From NCBI GenBank assembly GCA_017632155.1, contig JAGBRZ010000164.1, positions 1-36,026 of the forward strand: a stretch of 36,026 nucleotides of DNA, written 5' to 3'. The notes beneath the pieces were generated by a model. That model was given only the letters and a program-made list of their open reading frames with translations, ran no database searches and was not told the DNA's origin. Within the stretch, counting starts at the first letter, position 1, and each line of letters starts with the position of its first letter. Position numbers and translations under genes: made by a program. Shown in pieces: positions 15,724 to 24,060 of the stretch. Origin of the DNA: Clostridia bacterium. GTDB taxonomy: Bacteria; Bacillota_A; Clostridia; Oscillospirales; CAG-272.

Positions 15724-16054
15724 TTTCACTCTCCCTCAGTTTATTGACTTCTCCCTGCAGCGCATCCGCAAGCTCGTCCATGTGGATCCTGCGCAGGTTC
15801 AATATCAGCAGATCGTCTGCGTCGTCCTTCCACGAGGCCATCTGGTTAAAATTGGCCATCCACATTGCAACAAGCTCACATAATCTGCGCCGACCGAATC
15901 CGTGTCGCTCATTAAGGCTCATGCAGATATTTCCCATGAAGCGGAACACGATATAATTCCGATTCATATCGATGTATTCCTGTGTCTGCCGACGTACATA
16001 TCTTGTGGCCATTGTTTGCTGATCTTTAGTCAGCGGATTGTAATGAGCTTTCAT
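15713..16054 (-). CDS. Hypothetical phage protein
   Basis: The protein has 113 residues, begins behind AAGGAGGACAAG, and its ATG overlaps the preceding stop (ATGA). It is helical, with HYNPLTKDQQTMATRYV at the N terminus. I do not recognise a family. It lies in the accessory block between RusA and the late regulator, where such genes often modulate host functions or replication. Confidence 0.6.
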   Translation of the reverse strand: MKAHYNPLTKDQQTMATRYVRRQTQEYIDMNRNYIVFRFMGNICMSLNERHGFGRRRLCELVAMWMANFNQMASWKDDADDLLILNLRRIHMDELADALQGEVNKLRESENDA

Positions 16055-16263
16055 CTTGTCCTCCTTGTCGTTCTTACTTTCTCCAGATCGGCTATGAGCA
16101 CGGACCTCGGCTGTTTTACATCTTGTAGCTCGGCTGAATAGACGTATTCGCCTTTCGCCCCAAGTCTGATAGTACAGCCGTTGAATATGTACTCATGCTC
16201 GCCGTCGTCCAGATCGATATACACTCTGCGGCTCAACGCACACTTCACTTCCGAGAGTTCCAT
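16051..16263 (-). CDS. Small hypothetical protein
   Basis: The protein has 70 residues from an ATG behind GAGGAGC. It is beta-rich at the N terminus (RRVYIDLDDGEHEYIFNG) and basic at the C terminus (RTTRRTR). It is placed one base after the RusA stop and overlaps the following gene. No known family is recognised. Confidence 0.6.
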   Translation of the reverse strand: MELSEVKCALSRRVYIDLDDGEHEYIFNGCTIRLGAKGEYVYSAELQDVKQPRSVLIADLEKVRTTRRTR

Positions 16264-16264
16264 A

Positions 16265-16663
16265 TCAAAGCTCCTCTATGCGAATAAAGATCCCCGGCAC
16301 GGTCGCCCAGAACTTCTCAATGATTTCACTGGCGACTAAAGCGTCGTCTTTCCAAAAGCCGACTAGAGTCATGCAGTCCTTGAGCAGCTTGTTGAGATTG
16401 TCTGTATCAGGCTTGGTAGTCTTGTACTCGCCGTCAACATGTTTACCTGTGAGTGGAAAACACCACTTGACCGTCAGACGCACTCCTCGGATGTACGGTT
16501 TCACCGGAACGTGCTTCGAAAGGTGTGCAGTGATCTTCGCCCTGGCGTCCGCAAGTTCTGCAGGCTCGTAGAAGACCGGCTTACCCTTTACCACACTGAC
16601 AGCGTGCTCCTGTGCAGTCACTGTTGGCGGAATCATTGCCATGAAAAATTGCGTTATCATCAT
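16265..16663 (-). CDS. rusA: RusA-like Holliday junction resolvase
   Basis: The protein has 132 residues, the usual RusA length. It cuts four-way DNA junctions made during recombination and replication, probably before packaging. The acidic residues needed for metal binding are present: KPDTDNL with Asp86 and Asp88, and WKDDALV with Asp106 and Asp107; the intervening NKLLKD is typical. The start ATG ATG lies behind AAGGGTGA and overlaps the previous stop. It fits the recombination genes further upstream in the same transcript. Confidence 0.92.
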   Translation of the reverse strand: MMITQFFMAMIPPTVTAQEHAVSVVKGKPVFYEPAELADARAKITAHLSKHVPVKPYIRGVRLTVKWCFPLTGKHVDGEYKTTKPDTDNLNKLLKDCMTLVGFWKDDALVASEIIEKFWATVPGIFIRIEEL

Positions 16664-16833
16664 TCACCCTTCTTTGAGTGACGCTCGTTATGTTCTGACA
16701 GCGAATCGGCAATACTCAAAACTGCGCACTCACGACTTACCTCATCGAACCATGAGCAGTGCTCTCCAAGACACGGCAGCATATTTTGCATCGGGCAGTA
16801 CCCCAAAAAAATCATTTCATTTTGTCCGTCCAT
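16660..16833 (-). CDS. Small cysteine/histidine protein
   Basis: The protein has 57 residues from ATG 16833 (AGGAGAG upstream). It carries GYCPMQNMLPCLGEHCSWFD followed by a Cys in SRECAV, four cysteines that may bind zinc. Proteins with this CPM...CxxxxCxWxD layout are common in clostridial phages, usually next to replication genes; role unknown. It overlaps rusA (stop 16660, start 16663). It is the first gene after the palindromic terminator. Confidence 0.6.
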   Translation of the reverse strand: MDGQNEMIFLGYCPMQNMLPCLGEHCSWFDEVSRECAVLSIADSLSEHNERHSKKGE

Positions 16834-16882
16834 TTTTTCTCTCTCCTCTCTCGCGCGATGGGTGGGTGCCAAAAATGGGTAC

Positions 16883-16920
16883 TACAAAAAACCCCCTATT
16901 ATAATAGGGGGTTTTTTGTA
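16883..16920. terminator. 38-bp perfect palindrome, bidirectional terminator-like
   Basis: A perfect inverted repeat built from CAAAAAACCCCC, a palindromic TATTATAATA centre and the matching GGGGGTTTTTTG arm. It can terminate transcription in either direction and separates the replication block from the accessory block, both on the minus strand. Confidence 0.75.
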
Positions 16921-17014
16921 CCCCTTTTTTTGTACCCATAGGATTTTTATTTTTTGTACTTTTTTGCACTTTTTTGTACCCCCACAAAAATTAATTATTT
17001 GTACTTTTTTGTAC
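16912..17014 (-). repeat. GTACAAAAAA iteron-like array
   Basis: Seven copies of the 10-mer TTTTTTGTAC (plus strand) or close variants start at 16912, 16926, 16950, 16960 (GCAC), 16970, 16995 (TTATTTGTAC) and 17005. Several follow each other at exactly 10-bp spacing. The last two lie inside the 3' end of the primase gene. The AT-rich array next to a replication initiator gene resembles a replication origin. Confidence 0.6.
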
Positions 17015-19189
17015 CCTTGTGACGAACCCATTATCGCGCTCAAATTCATCAGGTAACTGTTTGATATAGTTCTTGATCGTTTCCGGGCTGACATTCATCG
17101 ACTCAGCAAGCTCCGTCACTTTGACTGAATCTGACCCGCTGAACGAAGACAGATTCGCAAACGTCGTTCTGAAGCACTCTATCTTACTCGGCCTTCCCGA
17201 TTCCTTCTTTGATCTTTTGAATTGCTGAAATTCATTGCCATTCGCCTGCACATCGTTGAGGATATTGTTATCGTCAAGAACGTGTATCGGATAGTCGAAC
17301 CACATATTCACCGGTGCAAACTTCGGGTATTCACGGAGAGTACCCTCTATTCTCCACGCTGTACGTGCTCCTGCTGTTTTCTTCGCCTTGTTGATATCGG
17401 ATAGCATCAAATCAAATGAAGCCGCAGAGAGCGTTTTGCGGCAGATTCCGAGCATTTCGGCAGCACTCAGCTTGTCATCAGGCGACAGGTCATCTGCGGC
17501 AGTCTTGTCGAATCGCTCGAGCCATTGCAAACACACAGTACAGGTTCTCCGATTCTCTTCTTGCTTAATGACCGATTCAGGTACCTCAAGCTCGAGTAGG
17601 TCAAGGATTGCATCGGGATCTCGTGCAAACACGCCTGATCCTGACGCTCTGTCCATGCTGCGCTTACCTCCCTGTGCACCTTTAGAATGATGGTGGCAGT
17701 AGATGACTGCACATCCAAGCTCGGTGCACACTTTATCGAACTGATTACAGAATTTAGCCATCTGATCTGCGCTGTTCTCATCGCCGGTAATAACCTTGTA
17801 TATTGGGTCGATGATGATAGCGATGTAGTTCTTCTTTGCCGCACGTCGGATAAGCTTCGGCGCAAGTTTGTCCATAGGAAGAGAATGACCTCGTAAGTTC
17901 CAAATATCCACTTTATGCCGTTTAGGTATATTTAATGCACATCTTACGTCATGGAAACGATGCTCACACGAAGCGTCATCGAGTTCCAAATTCACGTAGA
18001 GAACTTTTCCTTGTGCACAAGAAAAACCAAGCCATTGTTTTCCCTCCGCGATACATATCGCAAGCTCGATAAGCGCAAAAGATTTGCCCGCTTTCGATGG
18101 ACCAACAATTAACATCTTATGACCTTGCCGCAGTACGCCATCGACAAGAGACGGTGAAAGCGGCGGCAAATCATTATCTTCTCGTTCTGTCATGATATCC
18201 GGCAAATCGTCATTAAGATCCTCGATCCACTCAACCCATTCAGACCATGAAGATTTGCCGATATTCGTGTCGATGAGATATTGCTTCTGTCCGGCGCGTG
18301 TTACGCCGGGCATACGGGATAATCGAGACGGATTGCGATTTTGCGTATCCATCTCAAGCCCGTTCTTCTGGCAGATGTTATACAGGTAATCAACGCGCTT
18401 GCGATATTCCTCGTAGTTTTGTGCTTCCACCTTTACGATGGCATGAAGTGACTTATTGCCCGAATGCACAAGGCAGGCGATCGGCAGCTCAAGCTCGCGA
18501 ACGATAGCGTTCTGAGTTTCGATATCGACCGAATCGGATTCGACAAGCGCATACCGATAATCAGCGACATTGTCATTCTTCACGCCCTTGCCGTCGAGCG
18601 GATTGAAACGGATCCACGCACCGACCTCCGGGTTATAATCACCCAGTACCTTACCGATATCACCATCGCATTTGCTCAACTGCTCGATGAGCTGACCTGC
18701 GGTCCTGTCATAGCACCCCTTCGTCGGGTTATATTTGCCGTTATCACCCTTTGTGCTGCGGGTCACATAGCCGACGTTCTCATCAGAATCGTACAGCGTT
18801 TCGAGATAAGTGATGAGCTGCTTTACCGGATCCCATTTTCGCGGAGCTTTCAGCTCACGTTTTTCAATCCAGTTCTGATCGACGATAACGTAATCGTCCT
18901 GAATGATGTCGTCCCATTCGAGCTCACGATCTTCGTGCGGTCTCCATCCGCCCTGCTTCGCAAGCTGAACGAGCGTGCCGCCGGTGACGGGGGAAGCGCT
19001 TCCGTTGAAGCTGTTCCATTTTGTGTAACACTCTCCCGCATGATATCTGCCGACGTCGGACGCAGACCATTGCTCCCAAACGTCGACCGACACTCCCTCA
19101 TGATGCAGAGCCATACCTACATTGACCCATTCCTGATACGATAGTGCAGCAGGGTCTATGAATTTCAGCAGTTCGATATAGTCGATCAT
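16991..19189 (-). CDS. Primase-helicase (PriCT-2, RepB-like primase, RecA-like ATPase)
   Basis: The protein has 732 residues. Residues 1-85 match a PriCT-2 helical domain (YQEWVNVGMALHHEG, then YTKWNSFNG). Residues about 125-310 resemble a RepB/AEP-type primase, with CLVHSGNKSLHAIVKV near 239-254 and NPSRLSRMPGV near 286-296. Residues 355-560 are a RecA-fold helicase: Walker A GPSKAGKS at 363-370, Walker B IIIDPIYK at 458-465, and CHHHSKG after. The C terminus ends with a short winged-helix-like part (KVTELAESMNVSPETIKNYI). It should prime and unwind at the phage origin. A repeat array runs through its last codons. No other polymerase gene is seen, so host Pol III is probably used. Confidence 0.87.
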   Translation of the reverse strand: MIDYIELLKFIDPAALSYQEWVNVGMALHHEGVSVDVWEQWSASDVGRYHAGECYTKWNSFNGSASPVTGGTLVQLAKQGGWRPHEDRELEWDDIIQDDYVIVDQNWIEKRELKAPRKWDPVKQLITYLETLYDSDENVGYVTRSTKGDNGKYNPTKGCYDRTAGQLIEQLSKCDGDIGKVLGDYNPEVGAWIRFNPLDGKGVKNDNVADYRYALVESDSVDIETQNAIVRELELPIACLVHSGNKSLHAIVKVEAQNYEEYRKRVDYLYNICQKNGLEMDTQNRNPSRLSRMPGVTRAGQKQYLIDTNIGKSSWSEWVEWIEDLNDDLPDIMTEREDNDLPPLSPSLVDGVLRQGHKMLIVGPSKAGKSFALIELAICIAEGKQWLGFSCAQGKVLYVNLELDDASCEHRFHDVRCALNIPKRHKVDIWNLRGHSLPMDKLAPKLIRRAAKKNYIAIIIDPIYKVITGDENSADQMAKFCNQFDKVCTELGCAVIYCHHHSKGAQGGKRSMDRASGSGVFARDPDAILDLLELEVPESVIKQEENRRTCTVCLQWLERFDKTAADDLSPDDKLSAAEMLGICRKTLSAASFDLMLSDINKAKKTAGARTAWRIEGTLREYPKFAPVNMWFDYPIHVLDDNNILNDVQANGNEFQQFKRSKKESGRPSKIECFRTTFANLSSFSGSDSVKVTELAESMNVSPETIKNYIKQLPDEFERDNGFVTRVQKSTNN

Positions 19190-19195
19190 AAAACA

Positions 19196-20788
19196 TTACA
19201 CTCCAATGTATTCCACAGGGTTTATGTCGTAGGGGACTCGCCAGCCGTTTGCCTCAATGCGATCAATGAGTTTGCGAGCTGATTCGAATGACCATTCGCC
19301 GACGTGTGCAAAACCCTTTGCCTCAAGAAAACGAATCTGCTTCGGTGTGGTCAGACCTTCTCTGCGGCGCTTGTCAAGTCTATCAAGCAGCAATGCAGCC
19401 TTACCCGCATTATCGATCTCGTCGGGGAATATGCCTAGCTTCTCGAGGGTAGCACGCTGATTCTCGCTGGGCGGGGACATCTCCCATCCGAACGACGGAA
19501 CATATCCCGACAGATCCTCTGCCTGTATGGACATTTCAAACTGCAGGGGATCCACGAGCTTGCGCTTACGGTTCTTCATTTCAGATAGCTGCTTTGCAAG
19601 AGCCTCTTCACGTTGAGCGACAACATCGCTTGCAGCCTTTTCCTCAGCTTCCTCGATATCAACCGGACAGCCTGCAGCAGCAATGTTCTCGGTCATCTGC
19701 CTTGCAACTTCGTCATTCTCTGCAATTAGACAGGCAGGACGGCACAGCTCGTGTCGTTCGGAGTGCCACAGGAAGTCGAGAAGTAACAGCTCAGTCTTAC
19801 CGGCCGCGAGGCGCGTGCCTCGACCCACCATCTGGCTGTACAAACTTCTGATCTTCGTCGGACGCAGAACGATAACACAATCTACCGTCGGGCAGTCCCA
19901 TCCCTCGGTCAGCAGCATAGAGTTGCAAAGGACGTTGTATTTGCCGGCATCGAAGTCGGCGAGGATCTCCGCACGATCGGAACTATTGCCGTTTACCTCA
20001 GCTGCTCGGAAGCCTTTACTGTTGAGGATATCTTTGAATTTCTGTGAGGTCTTGATAAGCGGAAGAAAAACAACTGTTTTACGATCTGCGCAATGCTCGA
20101 GCATCTCGTCAGCTATCTGATAGAGGTACGGATCAAGCGCAGTGTCGATGTCCGCCGCTCTGAAATCGCCTGACTGCACGGAAACTCCTGTCAAGTCGAG
20201 CTGCAGCGGAATGGTCAATGCTTTTATGGGACAGAGATAACCTTCTTTTATAGCTTTCGGCAGCGTATACTCGTATGCGAGGCTGTCGAAGTACTGCCCG
20301 AGGTTGCGCATATCACCACGATCGGGCGTTGCCGTGACGCCGAGAACATCAGCTGCACTGAAATAGCTGAGCACTCGCTGATATCCATCAGACAGGCAAT
20401 GATGCGCTTCGTCGATTATGATCTTGTCGAAATAATTTGGATTGAATTGGCTCAGACGTTTTTCTCTCATCAGGCTTTGAACACTGCCGACAGTAATCCG
20501 ATACCAGCTGCCGATGCAAGACTGCTCCGCCTTTTCGACAGAGCAGCCAAGTCCGCACGCTTTTTGTATTTTGTCTGCAGCCTGCTCAAGCAATTCGCCT
20601 CGGTGCGCAAGTATTAATACACGCTCTCCGCTCTTTACGCAGTCCTCTGCGATTTTGGCGAATACTATGGTCTTACCGCAGCCTGTCGGGAGAACGAGTA
20701 GCGTTTTGCTGTTACCGTCCTCCCACTGCTGAAATACGGCAGATTTTGCTTCCTGCTGGTACGGTCTGAGCTGCATCGGCGCAGCCAT
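19196..20788 (-). CDS. SF2 DEAD/DEAH-box helicase
   Basis: The protein has 530 residues from ATG 20788, which overlaps the DUF669 stop (TGATG). Motif I is LPTGCGKT at 33-40, motif II DEAH at 126-129, motif III VTATP near 151-155, and motif VI QMVGRGTR in the second RecA fold. The C-terminal 170 residues are an accessory part with TPKQIRFLEAKGF, a segment common in phage SF2 helicases. Likely roles are branch migration or replication restart together with the Sak4-like and DUF669 proteins encoded just upstream. Confidence 0.9.
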   Translation of the reverse strand: MAAPMQLRPYQQEAKSAVFQQWEDGNSKTLLVLPTGCGKTIVFAKIAEDCVKSGERVLILAHRGELLEQAADKIQKACGLGCSVEKAEQSCIGSWYRITVGSVQSLMREKRLSQFNPNYFDKIIIDEAHHCLSDGYQRVLSYFSAADVLGVTATPDRGDMRNLGQYFDSLAYEYTLPKAIKEGYLCPIKALTIPLQLDLTGVSVQSGDFRAADIDTALDPYLYQIADEMLEHCADRKTVVFLPLIKTSQKFKDILNSKGFRAAEVNGNSSDRAEILADFDAGKYNVLCNSMLLTEGWDCPTVDCVIVLRPTKIRSLYSQMVGRGTRLAAGKTELLLLDFLWHSERHELCRPACLIAENDEVARQMTENIAAAGCPVDIEEAEEKAASDVVAQREEALAKQLSEMKNRKRKLVDPLQFEMSIQAEDLSGYVPSFGWEMSPPSENQRATLEKLGIFPDEIDNAGKAALLLDRLDKRRREGLTTPKQIRFLEAKGFAHVGEWSFESARKLIDRIEANGWRVPYDINPVEYIGV

Positions 20789-21273
20789 CACCAATACCTC
20801 TTAGGCTCGGCAGTGGGTGCGGCAGGTACGTCTTCGGGGTCGAGATATTTGTCGACCTTATTGCTGACATACTCCTTACCGTTGTCGCCGGTGTACTTAT
20901 CAACATACACATGACACCTTCCCCTTGCGCCGACAACTTCATTCCATTTCGGTCTGAGCTCTTCCCCGTGTTTCTTCTGACCGATAGAACGGAAGAAGGA
21001 ACTGATCTTCCACTCGAGTAACGTATGCAGGACAAGGTTGTCCGTCACGGTTGAGGAGCGTTCGGGTGACTCAATGCGCAGAGTGAGTGCCGCCATGTTG
21101 CAGGGCGGGAGTTTGCCTTTGCCGGCAGAGCGACTGCGCTCAAATTTCGTTACAACGAAATCGTAATCTCCCTCGGGCATGGGCTCGTAGTCGCTGCCGT
21201 CATTCTTTATGACGTCATCCCACTCAAGTCCTCTGCTCTCGTTAACTGTTTCATACTGGTTGTTCATGTTCAT
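20788..21273 (-). CDS. DUF669 single-strand-binding-like protein
   Basis: The protein has 161 residues. The features MPEGDYDFVVTKFERSRS, CNMAALTLRI and a short acidic tail are typical of DUF669 proteins, which lie beside Sak4/Erf-type recombinases and are thought to replace SSB. It begins at ATG 21273 behind AGGAGAAATG and ends overlapping the helicase start. Binding to DNA is inferred from family context. Confidence 0.82.
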   Translation of the reverse strand: MNMNNQYETVNESRGLEWDDVIKNDGSDYEPMPEGDYDFVVTKFERSRSAGKGKLPPCNMAALTLRIESPERSSTVTDNLVLHTLLEWKISSFFRSIGQKKHGEELRPKWNEVVGARGRCHVYVDKYTGDNGKEYVSNKVDKYLDPEDVPAAPTAEPKRYW

Positions 21274-21285
21274 TTCTCCTTTCTA

Positions 21286-22320
21286 TTAATCAAACGGTAA
21301 ATCACGATTGGATACTATCTTGGGGTACAGCTGAGACCATCCGGCGATCAGGGCACCATTGATGAAGTCATCCCCGTAATTCTCTATCGGTGTTTCTATC
21401 GGGAAATAGCCGAAGTTTGCTACAACGAGCTGAATCTCTTGTTCTGTCACCTGATATTCGATCATGAGGTCACGAAGTGCTTTCGGCAGCTTATCCGAGA
21501 CTGTGATCGGAGGTGCCGCCTGCTCGACGGTAGGTGCTGTATCGGTACTTGTTTTCGGAGGATCCGTAGTTGCAGCAGCGGGTGCCGAAGATGCTGTGTT
21601 CATATTCGGAATGCAGGGTGCTATTTCCTTGTAATCAAAGGAAAGTTCGTCTGCAAGACCGTGTCGGTTCTTTGCATCCCAGCACGGATGATGCGCTGTG
21701 TACATCATCCTGCGACCGCCTTGAGCCTTCGCCTTTGCATTGTCTCCCGTGCCATCCTTGACCACAATAGTCTTGTAATTGGCGAAGAGGATCATATCCG
21801 CCCATTCTTTCACAAGCGGTCTGACCTGTTTGCTCAGTTTCATCTCCCAGCGGTCGTATGATCCCATCTCGTCGGGCTGTTCGAATTTATTGAGCTTTGC
21901 GTGAGCCGTAAGCACTACGTTGACACCTGAGCTGATTACCTCTTCAAGCAGATTCAAAAGTCTTCCGAACTCTTCAGCTACATACACATAACCTTTGCCG
22001 TAACCGAAATCTTCTACACCGCTTTTCTTATACCGAGCAAGGACGTCATTTGTACATAGCAGCTCCGCCCAGTCGGCGGTATCAATGATGAGAGTGCCGC
22101 ACAGTTTCTTAGTATTGATAACGTATCTGACTTGTTCGAGGAGCATCTGCCAACTTGACGGCTTATCAAATCTGCGCACGTCTATGTGCTTTGTGGTCCC
22201 CTCCGTATCGATGAATAACGGGTCGGGGAACTGCGCAGCAAAGGTCGATTTACCGATTCCTTCGGGCCCGTACACAACGACTTTCTGCGCACTGAGGATC
22301 TTACCTGAGCTTATGTTCAC
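21286..22320 (-). CDS. Sak4-like RecA-fold recombinase (AAA_24)
   Basis: The protein has 344 residues from the GTG at 22320, which overlaps the upstream stop as GTGA and sits nine bases after GGGAGG. Walker A is GPEGIGKS at 18-25, FIDTEGT follows near 38, and TLIIDTADWAELL is the Walker B region. The last third holds a Thr/Ala/Pro-rich linker and a short helical domain (VTEQEIQLVVANFGYF). The family pairs with DUF669 and performs single-strand annealing or strand exchange. In this operon it stands between the SbcC-like ATPase and DUF669. Confidence 0.85.
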   Translation of the reverse strand: MNISSGKILSAQKVVVYGPEGIGKSTFAAQFPDPLFIDTEGTTKHIDVRRFDKPSSWQMLLEQVRYVINTKKLCGTLIIDTADWAELLCTNDVLARYKKSGVEDFGYGKGYVYVAEEFGRLLNLLEEVISSGVNVVLTAHAKLNKFEQPDEMGSYDRWEMKLSKQVRPLVKEWADMILFANYKTIVVKDGTGDNAKAKAQGGRRMMYTAHHPCWDAKNRHGLADELSFDYKEIAPCIPNMNTASSAPAAATTDPPKTSTDTAPTVEQAAPPITVSDKLPKALRDLMIEYQVTEQEIQLVVANFGYFPIETPIENYGDDFINGALIAGWSQLYPKIVSNRDLPFD

Positions 22321-23597
22321 GACCAATATCCTCCCTTCGGCTGTTCGATGCTCGGCTCAGACGCAGCAACATAACCGTCTTCGATAATGATGCTGCACTC
22401 CTCGCCTGTGCTCACTCTGGTCGCAATAGCCTGCAGCCCCTCAGACTCAAGCCATGCACCGAACTCCCGCAGTGTATCAGAATCCATCTGCTCAAGCTTG
22501 TCGATGAGCACGAATCCACATTTCGGATTCAACTTGCGGACAATAGCGGTTGCTACACGCAGCTGATCTGCGCCTGACATACAATCCCACTTAGCACCGT
22601 TATAGATGAGCTCGCCATCTGCAACGGACAATCCCTGCAGAGGAAGATCTGCGCTGTCGAGCAGCTTCATGCGGTCGCTTCGGATATTTTCAATCTGAGC
22701 TGTGAGCGAGTCATACTTTTCTCGATAGGCTTTGGCATCCTCTTCCGCTTTTTCCTTATCAAGGTTTGAACGGATCTTGATGTTGATTGCCTCGATCTCG
22801 GCTATATTTCGCTCAAGCTCTTCGGTGGACTCCATCTGCATTTCCGCAGGGCTCTTCTGTGCGGCGAGATCCTTTGCGTTCCACTCCGCAAGCTGCTGTC
22901 GAAGATCACGCAGACGGCACTCCGTAGATTCAATCTCGTCCTGCAGACGCATGATACCTGCGTGGATCTGATCCTGCTCACGCTTCCACTGCTGGCGCAT
23001 ACCGTTACGGGCAAGGATCTCCTGCTGCTGTCTGATGAGTTCCGAAGCGGACACGGGCTCTTTCGGCACATCGGAATATTCGGTCATCTCAGCTGCGAAC
23101 TTTTCCTTTTGGTCAGCTATCTGACCGATAGCATGGCGCTGATTATAGAGCAGCGCTTCCTGCTGGTCCATCTCATACAGAGCATCACCGATACCGATGA
23201 TCTGCAGGAGCGTTCGAGCTTTATCCTTGTTCGATGCCTGCATGAAGCGAGGCAGATCCAGCGCAAACTGCTCGACGAACTCATTAAGCAGCGTCTGACC
23301 TGCTCTGTTTCCGTTTGTGTCGATGACTTTGAGGTCGCTATTCTTTCCCTTACGCTCTACGACAAGACCGTTGGAAAGCTCGATACGAAGCATAGGCGGA
23401 AGGACCGAACCCTCACGCTGAGCATTTGACGGGCGGTACTTATCGCCGCCGAGTGCCCACGCTATACTGTCGAGTACTGAGGTCTTGCCCTGACCGTTGC
23501 GGCCGCCGATTACCGTCAGACCATTCTGCGACGGCTCAAGTGCTACGGCCTTTACACGCTTGACATTTTCGATTTCCAGACTTGCGATTTTTGTCAT
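22317..23597 (-). CDS. SbcC/RecF-like AAA_23 ATPase
   Basis: The protein has 426 residues. Walker A is GRNGQGKT at 32-39, the central 200 residues are a predicted coiled coil (LIRQQQEILARNGMRQQWK and later heptads), a signature-like MSGADQLRVATAI follows, and Walker B is FVLIDKLEQMD. This is the layout of an SMC-type ATPase cut down to phage size. No SbcD-like nuclease gene lies next to it, so it may work with a host nuclease or with the neighbouring Sak4/DUF669 proteins to process ends. Confidence 0.85.
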   Translation of the reverse strand: MTKIASLEIENVKRVKAVALEPSQNGLTVIGGRNGQGKTSVLDSIAWALGGDKYRPSNAQREGSVLPPMLRIELSNGLVVERKGKNSDLKVIDTNGNRAGQTLLNEFVEQFALDLPRFMQASNKDKARTLLQIIGIGDALYEMDQQEALLYNQRHAIGQIADQKEKFAAEMTEYSDVPKEPVSASELIRQQQEILARNGMRQQWKREQDQIHAGIMRLQDEIESTECRLRDLRQQLAEWNAKDLAAQKSPAEMQMESTEELERNIAEIEAINIKIRSNLDKEKAEEDAKAYREKYDSLTAQIENIRSDRMKLLDSADLPLQGLSVADGELIYNGAKWDCMSGADQLRVATAIVRKLNPKCGFVLIDKLEQMDSDTLREFGAWLESEGLQAIATRVSTGEECSIIIEDGYVAASEPSIEQPKGGYWS

Positions 23598-23612
23598 TGA
23601 TTCTTTCTCCTT

Positions 23613-23972
23613 TCACATGGTCAGCCACTTGTACAGGCTGTCAGCTTCCTCTGCAGTCAGACCGACGATATCCTGCTCGCCGTATTCGTTCTCGCCACGC
23701 TTGAAGAACAGCGCATCACCGACGATGTAGTCCAAACCGTCTGCGAGGCACTCAGTCGCCTCAAGGTTGTAGTCGAGCTCCTTGATCTCGTCCTCTTCGT
23801 TGACTATCATTATGATTCCGGGAACGATAACGCTCAGAAAGCTGTCCAGATATCCTGCTCCCAGCGTCTCGATATTTCCCCCGACCTCGCTCTGCATCAG
23901 ACGAAGCATATCCGCTCCGGCAGGGATTTCTTTGATTTCAACCGATTCATTCGGCGTTATTTTGATATACAT
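23613..23972 (-). CDS. DUF3846 protein
   Basis: The protein has 119 residues. MLRLMQSEVGGNIETLG near residue 22 and a later GDALFFKRG (about 85-93) with LTAEEAD near the end resemble DUF3846, small proteins often found in plasmids and phages of Clostridia. Function unknown. The start ATG lies twelve bases after AGGAAGG and behind a 15-bp palindrome (23991-24005). Confidence 0.72.
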   Translation of the reverse strand: MYIKITPNESVEIKEIPAGADMLRLMQSEVGGNIETLGAGYLDSFLSVIVPGIIMIVNEEDEIKELDYNLEATECLADGLDYIVGDALFFKRGENEYGEQDIVGLTAEEADSLYKWLTM

Positions 23973-23990
23973 TGACTTTTCGTCCTTCCT

Positions 23991-24055
23991 GGCTTATAAT
24001 AAGCCTAACATCTTTTCTTTTGCCGCTTGTCGAGACTGGTATTCTCGCAGGCGGC
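23991..24055 (-). promoter_or_regulatory. Palindrome and stem-loop in the leader of the DUF3846 gene
   Basis: GGCTTATAATAAGCC (23991-24005) is a near-perfect 15-bp palindrome. Beside it lies a two-part stem: GCCGC (24022-24026) with GCGGC (24051-24055), and inside it CGAGA (24031-24035) with TCTCG (24043-24047). On the minus strand it is followed by A-rich sequence, so it is not a normal terminator there; it may stabilise or regulate the downstream mRNA. Confidence 0.45.
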
Positions 24056-24060
24056 TTTTG

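Noticed and set aside
16912..17014. CRISPR array
   Set aside because: The repeats are 10-mers with no regular spacers and no cas genes are present; iteron-like or simple repeat is more fitting.
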